Position numbers and translations under genes: made by a program. Source: Geothermobacter hydrogeniphilus (GTDB taxonomy: Bacteria; Desulfobacterota; Desulfuromonadia; Desulfuromonadales; Geothermobacteraceae). Taken from it: a DNA stretch of 51,156 nt. The notes beneath the pieces are model-generated. The model was not told the DNA's origin. It ran no database searches and worked only from the letters and a program-made list of their open reading frames with translations. The stretch lies in contig NZ_NAAD01000022.1 in assembly GCF_002093115.1 (NCBI RefSeq), forward strand, positions 1 to 51,156, given 5' to 3'. Below are positions 15,862 through 27,823 of the stretch, one piece after another; position 1 is the first letter of the stretch; the number at the start of each line of letters is the position of its first letter.

Positions 15862-18327
15862 ATGTTAAGGATATCCGGCTTCTGCCTGTTGTTTCTGCTG
15901 CTGGCGGGCCCGCCCCTTCCGGCTGTCGAAACCGCCCCCTCATCCCTCGCCGAAAAAACCATTCAACGCTATCGACAGGCCCTCACGGTCGATCCGGACA
16001 ATCTGTCGCTGCATTATTATCTGGGAGTCTCCCTGCTGATCGAGGGACGCGACCGGGATGCAATTACGGAATTTCGCTCCGCCTATCCTGGATTCTCCGA
16101 TTCGGTTGAGGCAAATTACAATTTCGCCCTCGCCTACAGCCGTCTCGGTGACGCCGACAGTGCCCTGCTCTATCTCGAACGCGCCGAAGATCTCGGAGCG
16201 GACAAACAACCCGACCTCTTCCCGCTGACCAATCTCTACTTCAATCTCGCTCTTATCTACATCGACACCGATCAGCCCGCGGACGCGATCCGCCTGCTGC
16301 ACCGCGTCATCACCCGTTCAGAAAACGCGACCGAGGCGCGCCGCCTGCTCGGCGACCTCTATCTCGGACAGGGGCAGCCGGACAAGGCCGCCGAACAATG
16401 GAAGAAAGTTCTGACCGAACAACCCGATGACAACATTGCCCGCACCGCCCTCTACAGTATCCGTTTCAACAAAGGGCTCAAGGCACTGGGAACAAAACAG
16501 CCTGACGCCGCCCGTCAATTCTTTCTCCAGGCCCGGGAACTCGAACCCGACAGTGCCCTGTGCGGCTACTATCTCGGCTATCTCGCCTACCAGCGCCAGG
16601 ACTACCCGGCCGCCATCGACCTGTTAACCCGATCCGCGGCAACGATCCCGGACGATATGCAGAGCAGCCTGACCGCCATGGTCTATAACAGCGCGGCCGC
16701 CCTGCTGGATGCCGGTGAACCCGAAAAAGCGCGGCCGGCGGCCGATTTCCTGGGCCGGTCGCCCGATACCGAAACCCAGGCCCACTACCTGACCGGCAAT
16801 ATCCACCTGGCCCTGAAACAGTATCCACAGGCCCGCGAACAGTACCTGCAGGTCCTCGAACATGACCCGACCCATGTCGGCGCCAATCTCAACCTGCAGA
16901 AAGCCGACCAGGGCGCCTCGGAAACTTATTTCCAGCAGGGCCGCGCGCTGTATCGTCAGGGAAACCTGCCGGCGGCGATCAGAAAACTGGAAGCCGCCCT
17001 ACGCATCAATCCGGGACACGGCATGGCCCGCTCCTATCTCGACCAGAGCCGTCAGGACCTGCAAACAGAAAGTTCGCGCCGGTTTGCCGCCGGGCAGGAA
17101 GCCCTGCAGGCCGGTCAGCCGCGACTGGCCCTGGAAACCATCCGGCAGGGACTCGACCTGACACCGGCAAATGCAGCCGGTCTGAAACTTGAGCAACAGG
17201 CTCTGGCCGCACTGGAGAAACAGATCAGAACCCTGCTGGCCGATGCGGCCAGCCTGAAACAGGCCGGGTCGAATCGTGAAGCGGGCGATATTTACCGTCA
17301 GGTGCTGCAACTCGAACCGGACAATACCGCAGCCCGCGGCGGGATGGCTGACCTGGAGCAGCAACGCAAGATCGAAGTGGACAACCTGATTGACAAAGGA
17401 GAGCGGGCGCTTGAGGACGGACAGCTGAGTGAGGCCCGTCGTGTTTACCAACAGGCCCTGACCATCTCCCCGCAAAACCGGGCTGCCAATGCCGGCCTCG
17501 AACGTACCGAAGCGCTGGTCAGTTCACTGGTCTCCGAGGAGTTGCACTGGGCCAGGCGAGCCCGCCAGGCGGGACAATTTTCAGTGGCGCGCCGCCATTA
17601 CCGGAAAGCCCTGCAGCTCAAACCGAGCCCGCAGTTAAAGGCAGAATTGGTCGAGATGGAAAAAACGGCAGACCGGAAGGTCGGCAAACTGCTGAAAGCC
17701 GCCTATGCCGCAAGTGAAGCCGGTCAACTGAACAAGGCCCGCACCCTGCTCGCCAAAGCCGAAGCGGTGGCGCCGAACGACAGGACCATCGCCGATCGCC
17801 GCCGGGAGCTGGAAACCGATATCGCGTTACGTGTCCGCAGAAACCTGGCAACCGCCACCGCACAGGATTCCACCGGTCAATACCAGGCCGCGCTGACCAG
17901 CTACCGCCGGGTGCTGGATCTGGATCCGGGCAACCCGCAGGCGGTCTCCGGCCTCAAGCAGAGCCGCAAGGCACTCTCCGGACAACTCCGCGAGCTGGTC
18001 GCCAAAGCCACCCGGGCCATTGATCAGGGTGACTACACGACCGCCGCCGGGGCCCTGGAAAAAGCCCGCGGCATTGACCCCTACGACACCGCCGCCGGGA
18101 AACAGCTGCAGCGCCTGAAAACGATTCGGAAAGAGGGACTGGAACCGGAAGATGCCCAGCAACTCTATCTGGAAGGCATCGAACTTTATACCAGCGGCCA
18201 CTACCGGGATGCCATCACCCGCTGGCAACAGGTCCTGACCCTGCAGCCGCAACATGAAAAAGCCCGTCTCAACATTGAAAAAGCCGAGCGCAAGCTGGCC
18301 CAGCTCAAGGCGTTCAGCAATGGCTGA
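15862..18327 (+). CDS. exported TPR-repeat protein
   Basis: About 821 residues; an in-frame TTG at 15856 overlapping the GacA stop is an alternative start. A signal peptide (LLFLLLAGPPLPAVE) directs it across the inner membrane. The rest is a long array of tetratricopeptide repeats, with units such as LHYYLGVSLLIEGRDRDAI, YYLGYLAYQRQDYPAAIDL and YLEGIELYTSGHYRDAI, ending in a basic helix. TPR arrays are protein-binding scaffolds, and no enzyme motif is visible. It lies between the GGDEF gene (two-base gap) and the adenylate cyclase gene, which starts inside its last codons. This tight arrangement implies coordinated expression of the three, but the partner protein cannot be inferred from sequence. 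Confidence 0.88.
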   Translation: MLRISGFCLLFLLLAGPPLPAVETAPSSLAEKTIQRYRQALTVDPDNLSLHYYLGVSLLIEGRDRDAITEFRSAYPGFSDSVEANYNFALAYSRLGDADSALLYLERAEDLGADKQPDLFPLTNLYFNLALIYIDTDQPADAIRLLHRVITRSENATEARRLLGDLYLGQGQPDKAAEQWKKVLTEQPDDNIARTALYSIRFNKGLKALGTKQPDAARQFFLQARELEPDSALCGYYLGYLAYQRQDYPAAIDLLTRSAATIPDDMQSSLTAMVYNSAAALLDAGEPEKARPAADFLGRSPDTETQAHYLTGNIHLALKQYPQAREQYLQVLEHDPTHVGANLNLQKADQGASETYFQQGRALYRQGNLPAAIRKLEAALRINPGHGMARSYLDQSRQDLQTESSRRFAAGQEALQAGQPRLALETIRQGLDLTPANAAGLKLEQQALAALEKQIRTLLADAASLKQAGSNREAGDIYRQVLQLEPDNTAARGGMADLEQQRKIEVDNLIDKGERALEDGQLSEARRVYQQALTISPQNRAANAGLERTEALVSSLVSEELHWARRARQAGQFSVARRHYRKALQLKPSPQLKAELVEMEKTADRKVGKLLKAAYAASEAGQLNKARTLLAKAEAVAPNDRTIADRRRELETDIALRVRRNLATATAQDSTGQYQAALTSYRRVLDLDPGNPQAVSGLKQSRKALSGQLRELVAKATRAIDQGDYTTAAGALEKARGIDPYDTAAGKQLQRLKTIRKEGLEPEDAQQLYLEGIELYTSGHYRDAITRWQQVLTLQPQHEKARLNIEKAERKLAQLKAFSNG

Positions 18328-19735
18328 TACCGGTCTCTTCGCCAGCCTGCGCTTCAAGTTCGCCCTGCTGCTGGCACTTTTCGGTGGCCTGCTGATGTTG
18401 TCCGTGGTCGTGCTGCTGGAACAGAATATCCGCCACTCTCTCTACCGGGAAAATATCGACAAAGGACTCGGCATTGCCCGGGCGATTGCCTTCAATGCCG
18501 AAGACCCGCTGCTGACCGGAGATGACCTGTATCTCTTTTCGGCGGTCAAAAATGCCCGCAAGGCTCCCGGCATCGATTACGCGCTGGTGGTCGATCTCAA
18601 AGGAAAAATCCGCGCCGCCGATGACGTGAGCAGGGTCGGCAGGGACTTCACGTCCAGTCCGCGAAATGAAGTCGTCAAGCAGGGCGACCGCTACCGGGTG
18701 ATCCGTATTATCGGCAGCAGAGATGCCGTTCTTGACCTGCAGGTTCCGGTCTACTCGGTGGCAGAAACCCCGGTGCTGCTGGGGGAGATACACCTCGGCC
18801 TGTCTGAAACCCCCATCCGCAATGAAATCCTCGCCATGCGTTACCGCATGGCGCTGCTGGCCCTGGTGGCACTCTTCGCCGGTTCAATCGCCGCCTTTAT
18901 TCTCGCCGGATTTTCCATTCGCCCGGTGCTGGCCTTGGTCAAGGGGGTCAAGGCCATCGGCGAAGGCAATCTCGATCAGCACATTGACCTGAAGCGGCGC
19001 GACGAAATCGGCGTCCTGACCACGGCGTTCAACGACATGGCCGCCAGCCTGCGGGAAAAAGAGTTCATCAAGAACACCTTTGAACGCTACCTCAGCAAAC
19101 CTCTGACCCGGATCATTCTCGAACATCGGGATGACATCAAGCTCGGCGGGGAAGAAAAAGAGGTCAGCATCCTCTTTTCAGACATCCGCCGCTTCACCAC
19201 CCTTGCCGAACGGCTCCCGCCGGCACAGATTCTCGAATTGCTGAACGCCTACTTCACCACAATGATCGACATCGTCGTCGACAACGAAGGCATGGTCGAC
19301 AAACTGATGGGCGACTCGGTCATGGCCCTGTTCGGTGCTCCGATCAGCCTCGGCAACGATCCGCTGAGGGCGGTGCAGTGCGCCCTCGATATGCAGCGCG
19401 CGGTGATCGATTTCAACCGCGCGCAGACGGAAAAGGGGTTGCCGGCCCTGGAAATGGGTATCGGCATCAATACCGGCCCGGTGGTCGCCGGCAACATCGG
19501 CTCGGCCCGGCGGATGGAATATACGGTCATCGGGGACAACGTCAACGTCGCCGCCCGCCTGCAGGGATTGGCAGGGCCCGGTGAAATCCTCATCTCGGCC
19601 GCGACCTGGGAGAGGGTGCGGGACCAGGTGGAGGCGACCGCCATGCCGCCGATGACCTTGAAAGGCAAGGAGCACCCGGTTGATGTCTACCGTGTCAACA
19701 GACTGCGATTTACCGCCGAGGGCGAAGCCGGTTGA
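18320..19735 (+). CDS. membrane adenylate cyclase, class III, with HAMP domain
   Basis: 471 residues from ATG 18320, which overlaps the stop of the TPR gene by eight bases. Two transmembrane helices (about 13-33 and 178-200) flank a periplasmic sensor region (about 35-175). A HAMP linker follows (RPVLALVKGVKAIGEGNLD, about 201-250), then a class III catalytic domain. Metal-binding Asp288 (LFSDIRRF) and Asp332 (LMGDSVMALFG) are present, as are transition-state Asn409 and Arg413 (GDNVNVAARL). Lys328 and Thr402 at the base-recognition positions favour ATP over GTP. It should therefore make cAMP in response to a periplasmic or membrane signal. The ligand is unknown. A strong terminator follows. 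Confidence 0.92.
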   Translation: MADTGLFASLRFKFALLLALFGGLLMLSVVVLLEQNIRHSLYRENIDKGLGIARAIAFNAEDPLLTGDDLYLFSAVKNARKAPGIDYALVVDLKGKIRAADDVSRVGRDFTSSPRNEVVKQGDRYRVIRIIGSRDAVLDLQVPVYSVAETPVLLGEIHLGLSETPIRNEILAMRYRMALLALVALFAGSIAAFILAGFSIRPVLALVKGVKAIGEGNLDQHIDLKRRDEIGVLTTAFNDMAASLREKEFIKNTFERYLSKPLTRIILEHRDDIKLGGEEKEVSILFSDIRRFTTLAERLPPAQILELLNAYFTTMIDIVVDNEGMVDKLMGDSVMALFGAPISLGNDPLRAVQCALDMQRAVIDFNRAQTEKGLPALEMGIGINTGPVVAGNIGSARRMEYTVIGDNVNVAARLQGLAGPGEILISAATWERVRDQVEATAMPPMTLKGKEHPVDVYRVNRLRFTAEGEAG

Positions 19736-19779
19736 GACAGACTTGACAAGCAGCCCGGCTGCGACGATGATAGTGCCCC

Positions 19780-19810
19780 GCCGCCCGCCACCAGGCGGGC
19801 GGCCTGTTTT
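19780..19810 (+). terminator. rho-independent terminator after the cyclase cluster
   Basis: A 10-bp GC-only stem (GCCGCCCGCC with GGCGGGCGGC), a four-base loop, then CTGTTTT. It lies 44 bases after the adenylate cyclase stop and separates the signalling cluster from hisS. Confidence 0.85.
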
Positions 19811-19858
19811 CAGCCTGATTCAGGCTCAGATCCACCCGTTCAGCAAGGAGAACCCACG

Positions 19859-21106
19859 TTGAGTATCACAGGCGTCAAGGGGATGAATGATATCCTGCCT
19901 GCCGACAGCCCGGTCTGGCAGGAACTGGAAGAGGCGGCCCGCAGGGTTTTTTCCACTTACGGGTTCCGTGAAATTCGCGTGCCGGTGGTTGAAAAGACCG
20001 AGCTCTTTTGCCGTTCCATCGGCGAAGCCACCGATATTGTCGAAAAGGAGATGTACACCTTCACCGACAAGGGGGGGCATTCGCTGACCCTGCGTCCGGA
20101 GGGCACGGCGTCGGTCATGCGCGCCTTCATTCAACACAAGCTGCATGCCGCCGACCCGATCGCCAAGCTTTACTATTGCGGCCCCATGTTCCGTCACGAA
20201 CGACCGCAAAAAGGACGCTACCGCCAGTTTCACCAGATCGGCGCCGAGGTTATCGGTGTCGACGATCCGAAAATCGACGCCCAGCTGCTGGCCATGCTGG
20301 TGAATTATTTCGATGAAGTCGGCATCGATGACGTTGAGCTGCAGATCAACTCCCTCGGCTGTCCCGAATGCCGACCCGGCTACCGCCAGGCCCTGGTCAC
20401 GTTCATCGAACAACGGCTCGACAGTCTGTGTGACGATTGTCGCCGTCGCTATCGCAACAACCCGCTGCGGACCCTTGACTGCAAGGTTCCCGGCTGTCGA
20501 GAAGCAACTCTCGACGCGCCCTCGGTTCTCGACCATCTCTGCGGCGGATGCGAGGATCATTTCGCCCGGGTCCGCCGCTACCTGGAAAATCTGCGGCTGC
20601 CGTTTGCCGTCAACCCGCGCATGGTCCGCGGTCTTGATTACTACTGCAAAACCACCTTTGAGTTGCTGACCAACCGCCTCGGTTCCCAGAGCGCCGTCGC
20701 CGCCGGCGGACGCTACGACGGGCTGATCAGGCAGCTCGGCGGCCCCGACCTGCCCGGCATCGGCTTCGCCATGGGACTGGAGCGCCTGGTGCTGCTCAAG
20801 GAGACTGCCGACCGGGAGCCCTCCGCCCCTGCCCTGTTCATCGCCGGACTCGGCGAGGCGGCAGCCGACGAGGCCTTCCGGCTGATGTCTCTGCTGCAAC
20901 GTTCCGGGATCGAAGTGGAAATGGATTACCAGGGCCGCAGCCTCAAGGCCCAGTTGCGCCGGGCCGACAAACTCGGCGCGGCGCGAGTGCTGATTATCGG
21001 TGAGGATGAGTTGGCCCGCGGCAACGCCCAGCTGCGCACCATGGCCGACGGCAGCCAGCAGGAGGTCCGCCTCGACATCGATACCCTGCGGACACTTTTC
21101 ACCTGA
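19859..21106 (+). CDS. hisS: histidine--tRNA ligase
   Basis: 415 residues, typical for bacterial HisRS. Charges tRNA-His with histidine. The start is TTG at 19859, eight bases after AAGGAG, giving MSITGVKGMNDILP, the conserved N-terminus. Class II motifs are visible: TLRPEGTASVMRA, motif 2 with FRHERPQKGRYRQFHQIGAE, the HisRS loop RGLDYYCKTTFE and GGRYDGL, and motif 3 GIGFAMGLERL. A C-terminal anticodon-binding domain follows. A zinc-like Cys set (CPECRPGY, CDDCRRRY, CGGCEDHF) lies in the insertion region. It lies upstream of aspS, an arrangement common in bacteria, but the 171-bp gap contains an independent strong promoter. Confidence 0.97.
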   Translation: MSITGVKGMNDILPADSPVWQELEEAARRVFSTYGFREIRVPVVEKTELFCRSIGEATDIVEKEMYTFTDKGGHSLTLRPEGTASVMRAFIQHKLHAADPIAKLYYCGPMFRHERPQKGRYRQFHQIGAEVIGVDDPKIDAQLLAMLVNYFDEVGIDDVELQINSLGCPECRPGYRQALVTFIEQRLDSLCDDCRRRYRNNPLRTLDCKVPGCREATLDAPSVLDHLCGGCEDHFARVRRYLENLRLPFAVNPRMVRGLDYYCKTTFELLTNRLGSQSAVAAGGRYDGLIRQLGGPDLPGIGFAMGLERLVLLKETADREPSAPALFIAGLGEAAADEAFRLMSLLQRSGIEVEMDYQGRSLKAQLRRADKLGAARVLIIGEDELARGNAQLRTMADGSQQEVRLDIDTLRTLFT

Positions 21107-21148
21107 CAGGCTGATGAAAACGTCCATCTGCGGCGTTGCCCTCACTTG

Positions 21149-21172
21149 CCCAAAACCGCCGGTGGATTTGGG
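21149..21172. repeat. 24-bp palindrome made of the dispersed element's two termini
   Basis: CCCAAA-ACCGCCGGTGGA-TTTGGG is a near-perfect palindrome whose halves match the terminal inverted repeats of the 178-bp element (10511-10687 and 38011-38189). It looks like the two ends joined without the interior. It sits between hisS and the aspS promoter. Confidence 0.6.
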
Positions 21173-21186
21173 ACTTACCATTGGTC

Positions 21187-21215
21187 TTGACGCCCTGAAC
21201 GGGCATTTTTATAAT
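21187..21215 (+). promoter_or_regulatory. aspS promoter
   Basis: TTGACG, a 17-base spacer and a consensus TATAAT, ending 62 bases before the aspS start: the best sigma-70 type promoter in the window. The spacer contains GCCC-TGAAC-GGGC followed by ATTTTT, so the same bases could also act as a weak terminator for hisS. Confidence 0.75.
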
Positions 21216-21277
21216 GAGCAATTCGCCCGCAAGGGCGGCTGCACCCAACATATCGACTCTTTCGGAGGACATATTCC

Positions 21278-23068
21278 GTGAACGACACTCTTGGCAGCTG
21301 GAAACGCACCCATTACTGCGGCGACCTGCGCGCCGAACATATCGGCAGCAAGGTCTGCATCATGGGCTGGGTACAGCGCCGCCGCGACCACGGCGGACTG
21401 ATTTTCATCGACCTTCGCGACCGGACCGGCATCGTCCAGCTGGCCCTCGACCCGGATCGCGACCCGGAAGCGCACACCAAAGCTGACCGGATCCGCAATG
21501 AATGGGTTATCGCCGCCATCGGCACCGTTTCCCCTCGCCCGGAAGGAACGGTCAACCCGAAGATGAAGACCGGCGAGGTCGAAATCGAGATTTCCGAACT
21601 GCGCATCCTCAACCAGGCCAAGACCCCGCCTTTCATGCTCGATGAATATACCGACGTCGCCGAGAACCTGCGACTGAAGTATCGTTATCTTGACCTGCGC
21701 CGACCGACGGTGCAGCACTGCCTGATGATGCGCCATCAGGTCACCCGCACGGTGCGCAACTACCTCGACGAAGAGGGATTTCTCGACATTGAAACCCCGG
21801 TGCTGACCAAGAGCACTCCGGAGGGCGCCCGCGACTACCTGGTACCGAGCCGGGTCAGTCCCGGTCAGTTCTATGCCCTGCCGCAATCTCCGCAGCTGTT
21901 CAAGCAGTTGCTGATGGTGTCCGGCTTCGACCGTTACGCCCAGATCGTCAAATGCTTCCGTGACGAGGATCTGCGCGCCGACCGGCAGCCGGAGTTCACC
22001 CAGATCGACTGCGAGATGAGTTTTGTCGACCGCGACGACGTGATGGACATCATGGAAGCCATGATCGCCCGTGTCTTCAAGGAGACAATCAACGTCGAAC
22101 TGAGCCTGCCGATGCCGCGCATGGCCTACGCCGAGGCGATCGACCGCTACGGCGTCGACAACCCCGACCTGCGCTTCGACCTCGAACTGGTTGAAATCAC
22201 CGACATCGTCCGGGGCTGCGGGTTCAAGGTCTTCGCCGACGTCGCCGGCAGCGGCGGCATGGTCAAGGCGATCAATGTCAAGGGCGGCTCCGGCCTGTCA
22301 CGCAAGGAACTGGATGACCTGACCGGATTCGTCGCCAATTACGGTGCCAAGGGCCTGGCCTGGGTGAAGATGACCGCCGACGGCTGGCAGTCGCCGATCG
22401 CCAAGTTCTTCCAGCCCGAGGAACTGCGGGCGATCGAGCAGGCTCTCGGTGCCGCCGAAGGCGACCTGCTGCTGTTCGTCGCCGACAAACCGGCCACCAC
22501 AAACCAGGCTCTCGGCCGCCTGCGTCAGCACCTGGGCCAGAAACTGGACCTGGTCAAAAAGGGCGACTTCCGCTTCGTCTGGATTACCGATTTCCCGCTG
22601 CTTGAATGGGATGAGGAGCAGAAGCGCCACGTTGCCGTCCACCATCCTTTCACCGCGCCGCTCGATGAGGACATCCCGCTGCTCGACAGCGATCCGGGAA
22701 AGGTCCGGGCCAAGGCCTACGATCTGGTTCTGAACGGCAGTGAAATCGGCGGCGGTTCGATCCGTATCCATGACCAGGCGATCCAGCAGCGCATGTTCAA
22801 CCTGCTCGGCATCGATGACGAAGAGGCACAGCTCAAATTCGGTTTCCTGCTCGACGCGCTCAGCTACGGAGCTCCCCCGCACGGCGGCATCGCCTTCGGC
22901 CTTGACCGGCTGACAATGATCCTCGCCGGCACCGACTCGATCCGCGACGTGATTGCCTTCCCGAAAACCCAGAAGGCAACCTGCCTGCTGTCGGAGGCTC
23001 CCGGAGAAGTCGACCCGGCCCAGTTGCGCGACCTCGGCATCCGGCTGGCGGCGCGCGCCAAATCCTGA
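21278..23068 (+). CDS. aspS: aspartate--tRNA ligase
   Basis: 596 residues, the bacterial-type length. The start is GTG at 21278, eight bases after GGAGGA. An N-terminal OB-fold anticodon domain (about 15-105, with [20 protein letters not shown]) precedes the class II core: YLDLRRP, the flipping-loop segment [16 protein letters not shown], motif 2 [18 protein letters not shown], the bacterial GAD insertion (about 290-420), and motif 3 [13 protein letters not shown]. It charges tRNA-Asp. Whether it also charges tRNA-Asn depends on whether the genome has AsnRS or GatCAB, which this window does not show. A GC-rich hairpin follows the gene. Confidence 0.97.
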   Translation: MNDTLGSWKRTHYCGDLRAEHIGSKVCIMGWVQRRRDHGGLIFIDLRDRTGIVQLALDPDRDPEAHTKADRIRNEWVIAAIGTVSPRPEGTVNPKMKTGEVEIEISELRILNQAKTPPFMLDEYTDVAENLRLKYRYLDLRRPTVQHCLMMRHQVTRTVRNYLDEEGFLDIETPVLTKSTPEGARDYLVPSRVSPGQFYALPQSPQLFKQLLMVSGFDRYAQIVKCFRDEDLRADRQPEFTQIDCEMSFVDRDDVMDIMEAMIARVFKETINVELSLPMPRMAYAEAIDRYGVDNPDLRFDLELVEITDIVRGCGFKVFADVAGSGGMVKAINVKGGSGLSRKELDDLTGFVANYGAKGLAWVKMTADGWQSPIAKFFQPEELRAIEQALGAAEGDLLLFVADKPATTNQALGRLRQHLGQKLDLVKKGDFRFVWITDFPLLEWDEEQKRHVAVHHPFTAPLDEDIPLLDSDPGKVRAKAYDLVLNGSEIGGGSIRIHDQAIQQRMFNLLGIDDEEAQLKFGFLLDALSYGAPPHGGIAFGLDRLTMILAGTDSIRDVIAFPKTQKATCLLSEAPGEVDPAQLRDLGIRLAARAKS

Positions 23069-23077
23069 ATCGATACG

Positions 23078-23107
23078 GCGTCCCCCGCTCCCGGCGGGGG
23101 ACGCTTC
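23078..23107 (+). terminator. hairpin terminator after aspS
   Basis: An 11-bp stem (GCGTCCCCCGC with GCGGGGGACGC) and a five-base loop, followed by TTCCTC. The T-run is weak, so termination may be partial. Confidence 0.65.
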
Positions 23108-23124
23108 CTCATCACCGGCTGACA

Positions 23125-23820
23125 ATGCCCATGCTGCAACCACTTCAAAAACTGCTGCTGCCCGCGACCATATCCCTGATCATCCTGCTGGCGGGGTGCG
23201 CCAAGCCGCCGCAGGCGGAACTGGCAGCCGCCCGCCAGGCTGTCGCCAGGGCTTATGCCGCGGGCGCAATGGAACTGGCCGGGGATGACTACCAGGCGGC
23301 CCGCGCGGCGTTGCGCAATGCTGAACGACTCAGCGATCGAGGGGAATACAAAGCGGCCCGTGATATTCTTTCGACGGCAGAAGCACAGGCAAAACTGGCG
23401 GCCGCAACGGCACGGGAGAAACGCGCCCGCATTGAACGGGAACGCCTGAAAAAGAAACAGCGTGAGGAACTGCGTCGCCGACAGGAACTCGCGGCGCAGA
23501 AAAAGAAACACCGGCGGACCGCCAAGGCGAAACCGAAGCCCAAACCGGAGCCGCCCGCCCCCGTCAACCACTATACGGTCAAAGCCGGCGAAACCCTGTG
23601 GCAGATCGCCGCCCGGCCCGAAGTCTATAACGACGAACTGCTCTGGCCCCTGCTCTACAAATCGAACCGCGACCAGATCACGGACCCGCGCAAAATCTAT
23701 GCGGGCCAGGAATTGATCGTTCCCCGCAAACTCACCACCGACGACAAGAACGCGGCGCGTGCGGAAGCCCGCACCAGCGGCATTTATCCCCTGTCCGGGA
23801 AACCGGCTCCAACCAACTGA
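23125..23820 (+). CDS. LysM-domain lipoprotein
   Basis: 231 residues. A signal peptide ends in the lipobox LAGC (about residue 28), so the mature protein should be lipid-anchored. A helical region follows (about 30-90) with AAARQAVARAYAAGAMELAGDDYQAARAAL, resembling the DUF4398-type helical hairpin. Next comes a strongly basic coiled stretch (about 90-145, many Lys, Arg and Gln) and a LysM domain (HYTVKAGETLWQIAARPEVYND through IYAGQELIVPRK, about 150-205). LysM binds peptidoglycan, so a role in envelope attachment or organisation is likely. It follows aspS after a leaky-looking terminator and precedes icd by 250 bp. Alternative start at the ATG two codons downstream. Confidence 0.85.
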   Translation: MPMLQPLQKLLLPATISLIILLAGCAKPPQAELAAARQAVARAYAAGAMELAGDDYQAARAALRNAERLSDRGEYKAARDILSTAEAQAKLAAATAREKRARIERERLKKKQREELRRRQELAAQKKKHRRTAKAKPKPKPEPPAPVNHYTVKAGETLWQIAARPEVYNDELLWPLLYKSNRDQITDPRKIYAGQELIVPRKLTTDDKNAARAEARTSGIYPLSGKPAPTN

Positions 23821-23907
23821 CCCCTCTCCCCCCCGCTCCGCGCGACTGTCGCCGACAGCTTCCTCTGAAATGCCGTTTGAGGGAGTAACGCGGGGGCTGA
23901 TTTCCCC

Positions 23908-27376
<3,469 letters not shown>

Positions 27377-27400
27377 TGCCCTGTTGACGTTGAAAACCGC

Positions 27401-27438
27401 AAAGAAGGGCAATGGTTACATTGCCCTTCTTTGCTTTT
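27401..27438 (+). terminator. rho-independent terminator after mdh
   Basis: A perfect 14-bp stem (AAAGAAGGGCAATG with CATTGCCCTTCTTT), a GTTA loop and a GCTTTT tail, 24 bases after the mdh stop. Confidence 0.92.
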
Positions 27439-27525
27439 CCGCGCGGAGAAATTTCAAGCAGGCTGTAACAACCCTTAAATCTGCCTGAAAAGCGGCATGA
27501 CACAGACACTATTTCTTGTTCCAAA

Positions 27526-27570
27526 TCCGCCGTTTGTGGTACCATTCCGCCGTTTTGACCCGCTCCGCCG
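27526..27570 (+). promoter_or_regulatory. direct repeats upstream of the kor operon
   Basis: TCCGCCGTTT occurs at 27526-27535 and again at 27546-27555, exactly 20 bases apart (about two helical turns). A third partial copy (TCCGCCG) lies at 27564. Same-face direct repeats in front of an operon suggest an activator or two-component regulator site. The third copy could instead be part of the leader, and the promoter itself is not clear. Confidence 0.45.
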
Positions 27571-27600
27571 GAGCCATTTACAAAAAGGAGACAGACAGGA

Positions 27601-27801
27601 ATGAGCAAGGCCAAAGGTAAGCTCGAGGTCATCGAGAAATATTGCAAAGGCTGCAGCATCTGCGTGGAGTTCTGCCCCACCAAGGTTCTGGCCATGGACG
27701 CCTTTACCGTCAAGGTGGCCAATCCGGATGCCTGCATCGCCTGCATGCAGTGCGAACTGCGCTGCCCGGATTTCGCTATCAAAGTCGAAAAAATTGCCTA
27801 A
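27601..27801 (+). CDS. korD: 2-oxoglutarate:ferredoxin oxidoreductase, delta (4Fe-4S) subunit
   Basis: 66 residues. Two [4Fe-4S] binding sets are clear: Cys15, 18, 21, 25 (CKGCSICVEFC) and Cys45, 48, 51, 55 (CIACMQCELRC). It carries electrons between the thiamine-diphosphate site of KorB and external ferredoxin. It is the first gene of a four-gene operon in the order D-A-B-C, preceded by AAAAAGGAG. Delta-type subunits of pyruvate oxidoreductase look similar; assignment to 2-oxoglutarate rests on the separate KorA/KorB subunits, which are of the Kor length and order, and on the TCA neighbours. Confidence 0.92.
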   Translation: MSKAKGKLEVIEKYCKGCSICVEFCPTKVLAMDAFTVKVANPDACIACMQCELRCPDFAIKVEKIA

Positions 27802-27823
27802 CCACTAGAGGAGGTTTCGACCA

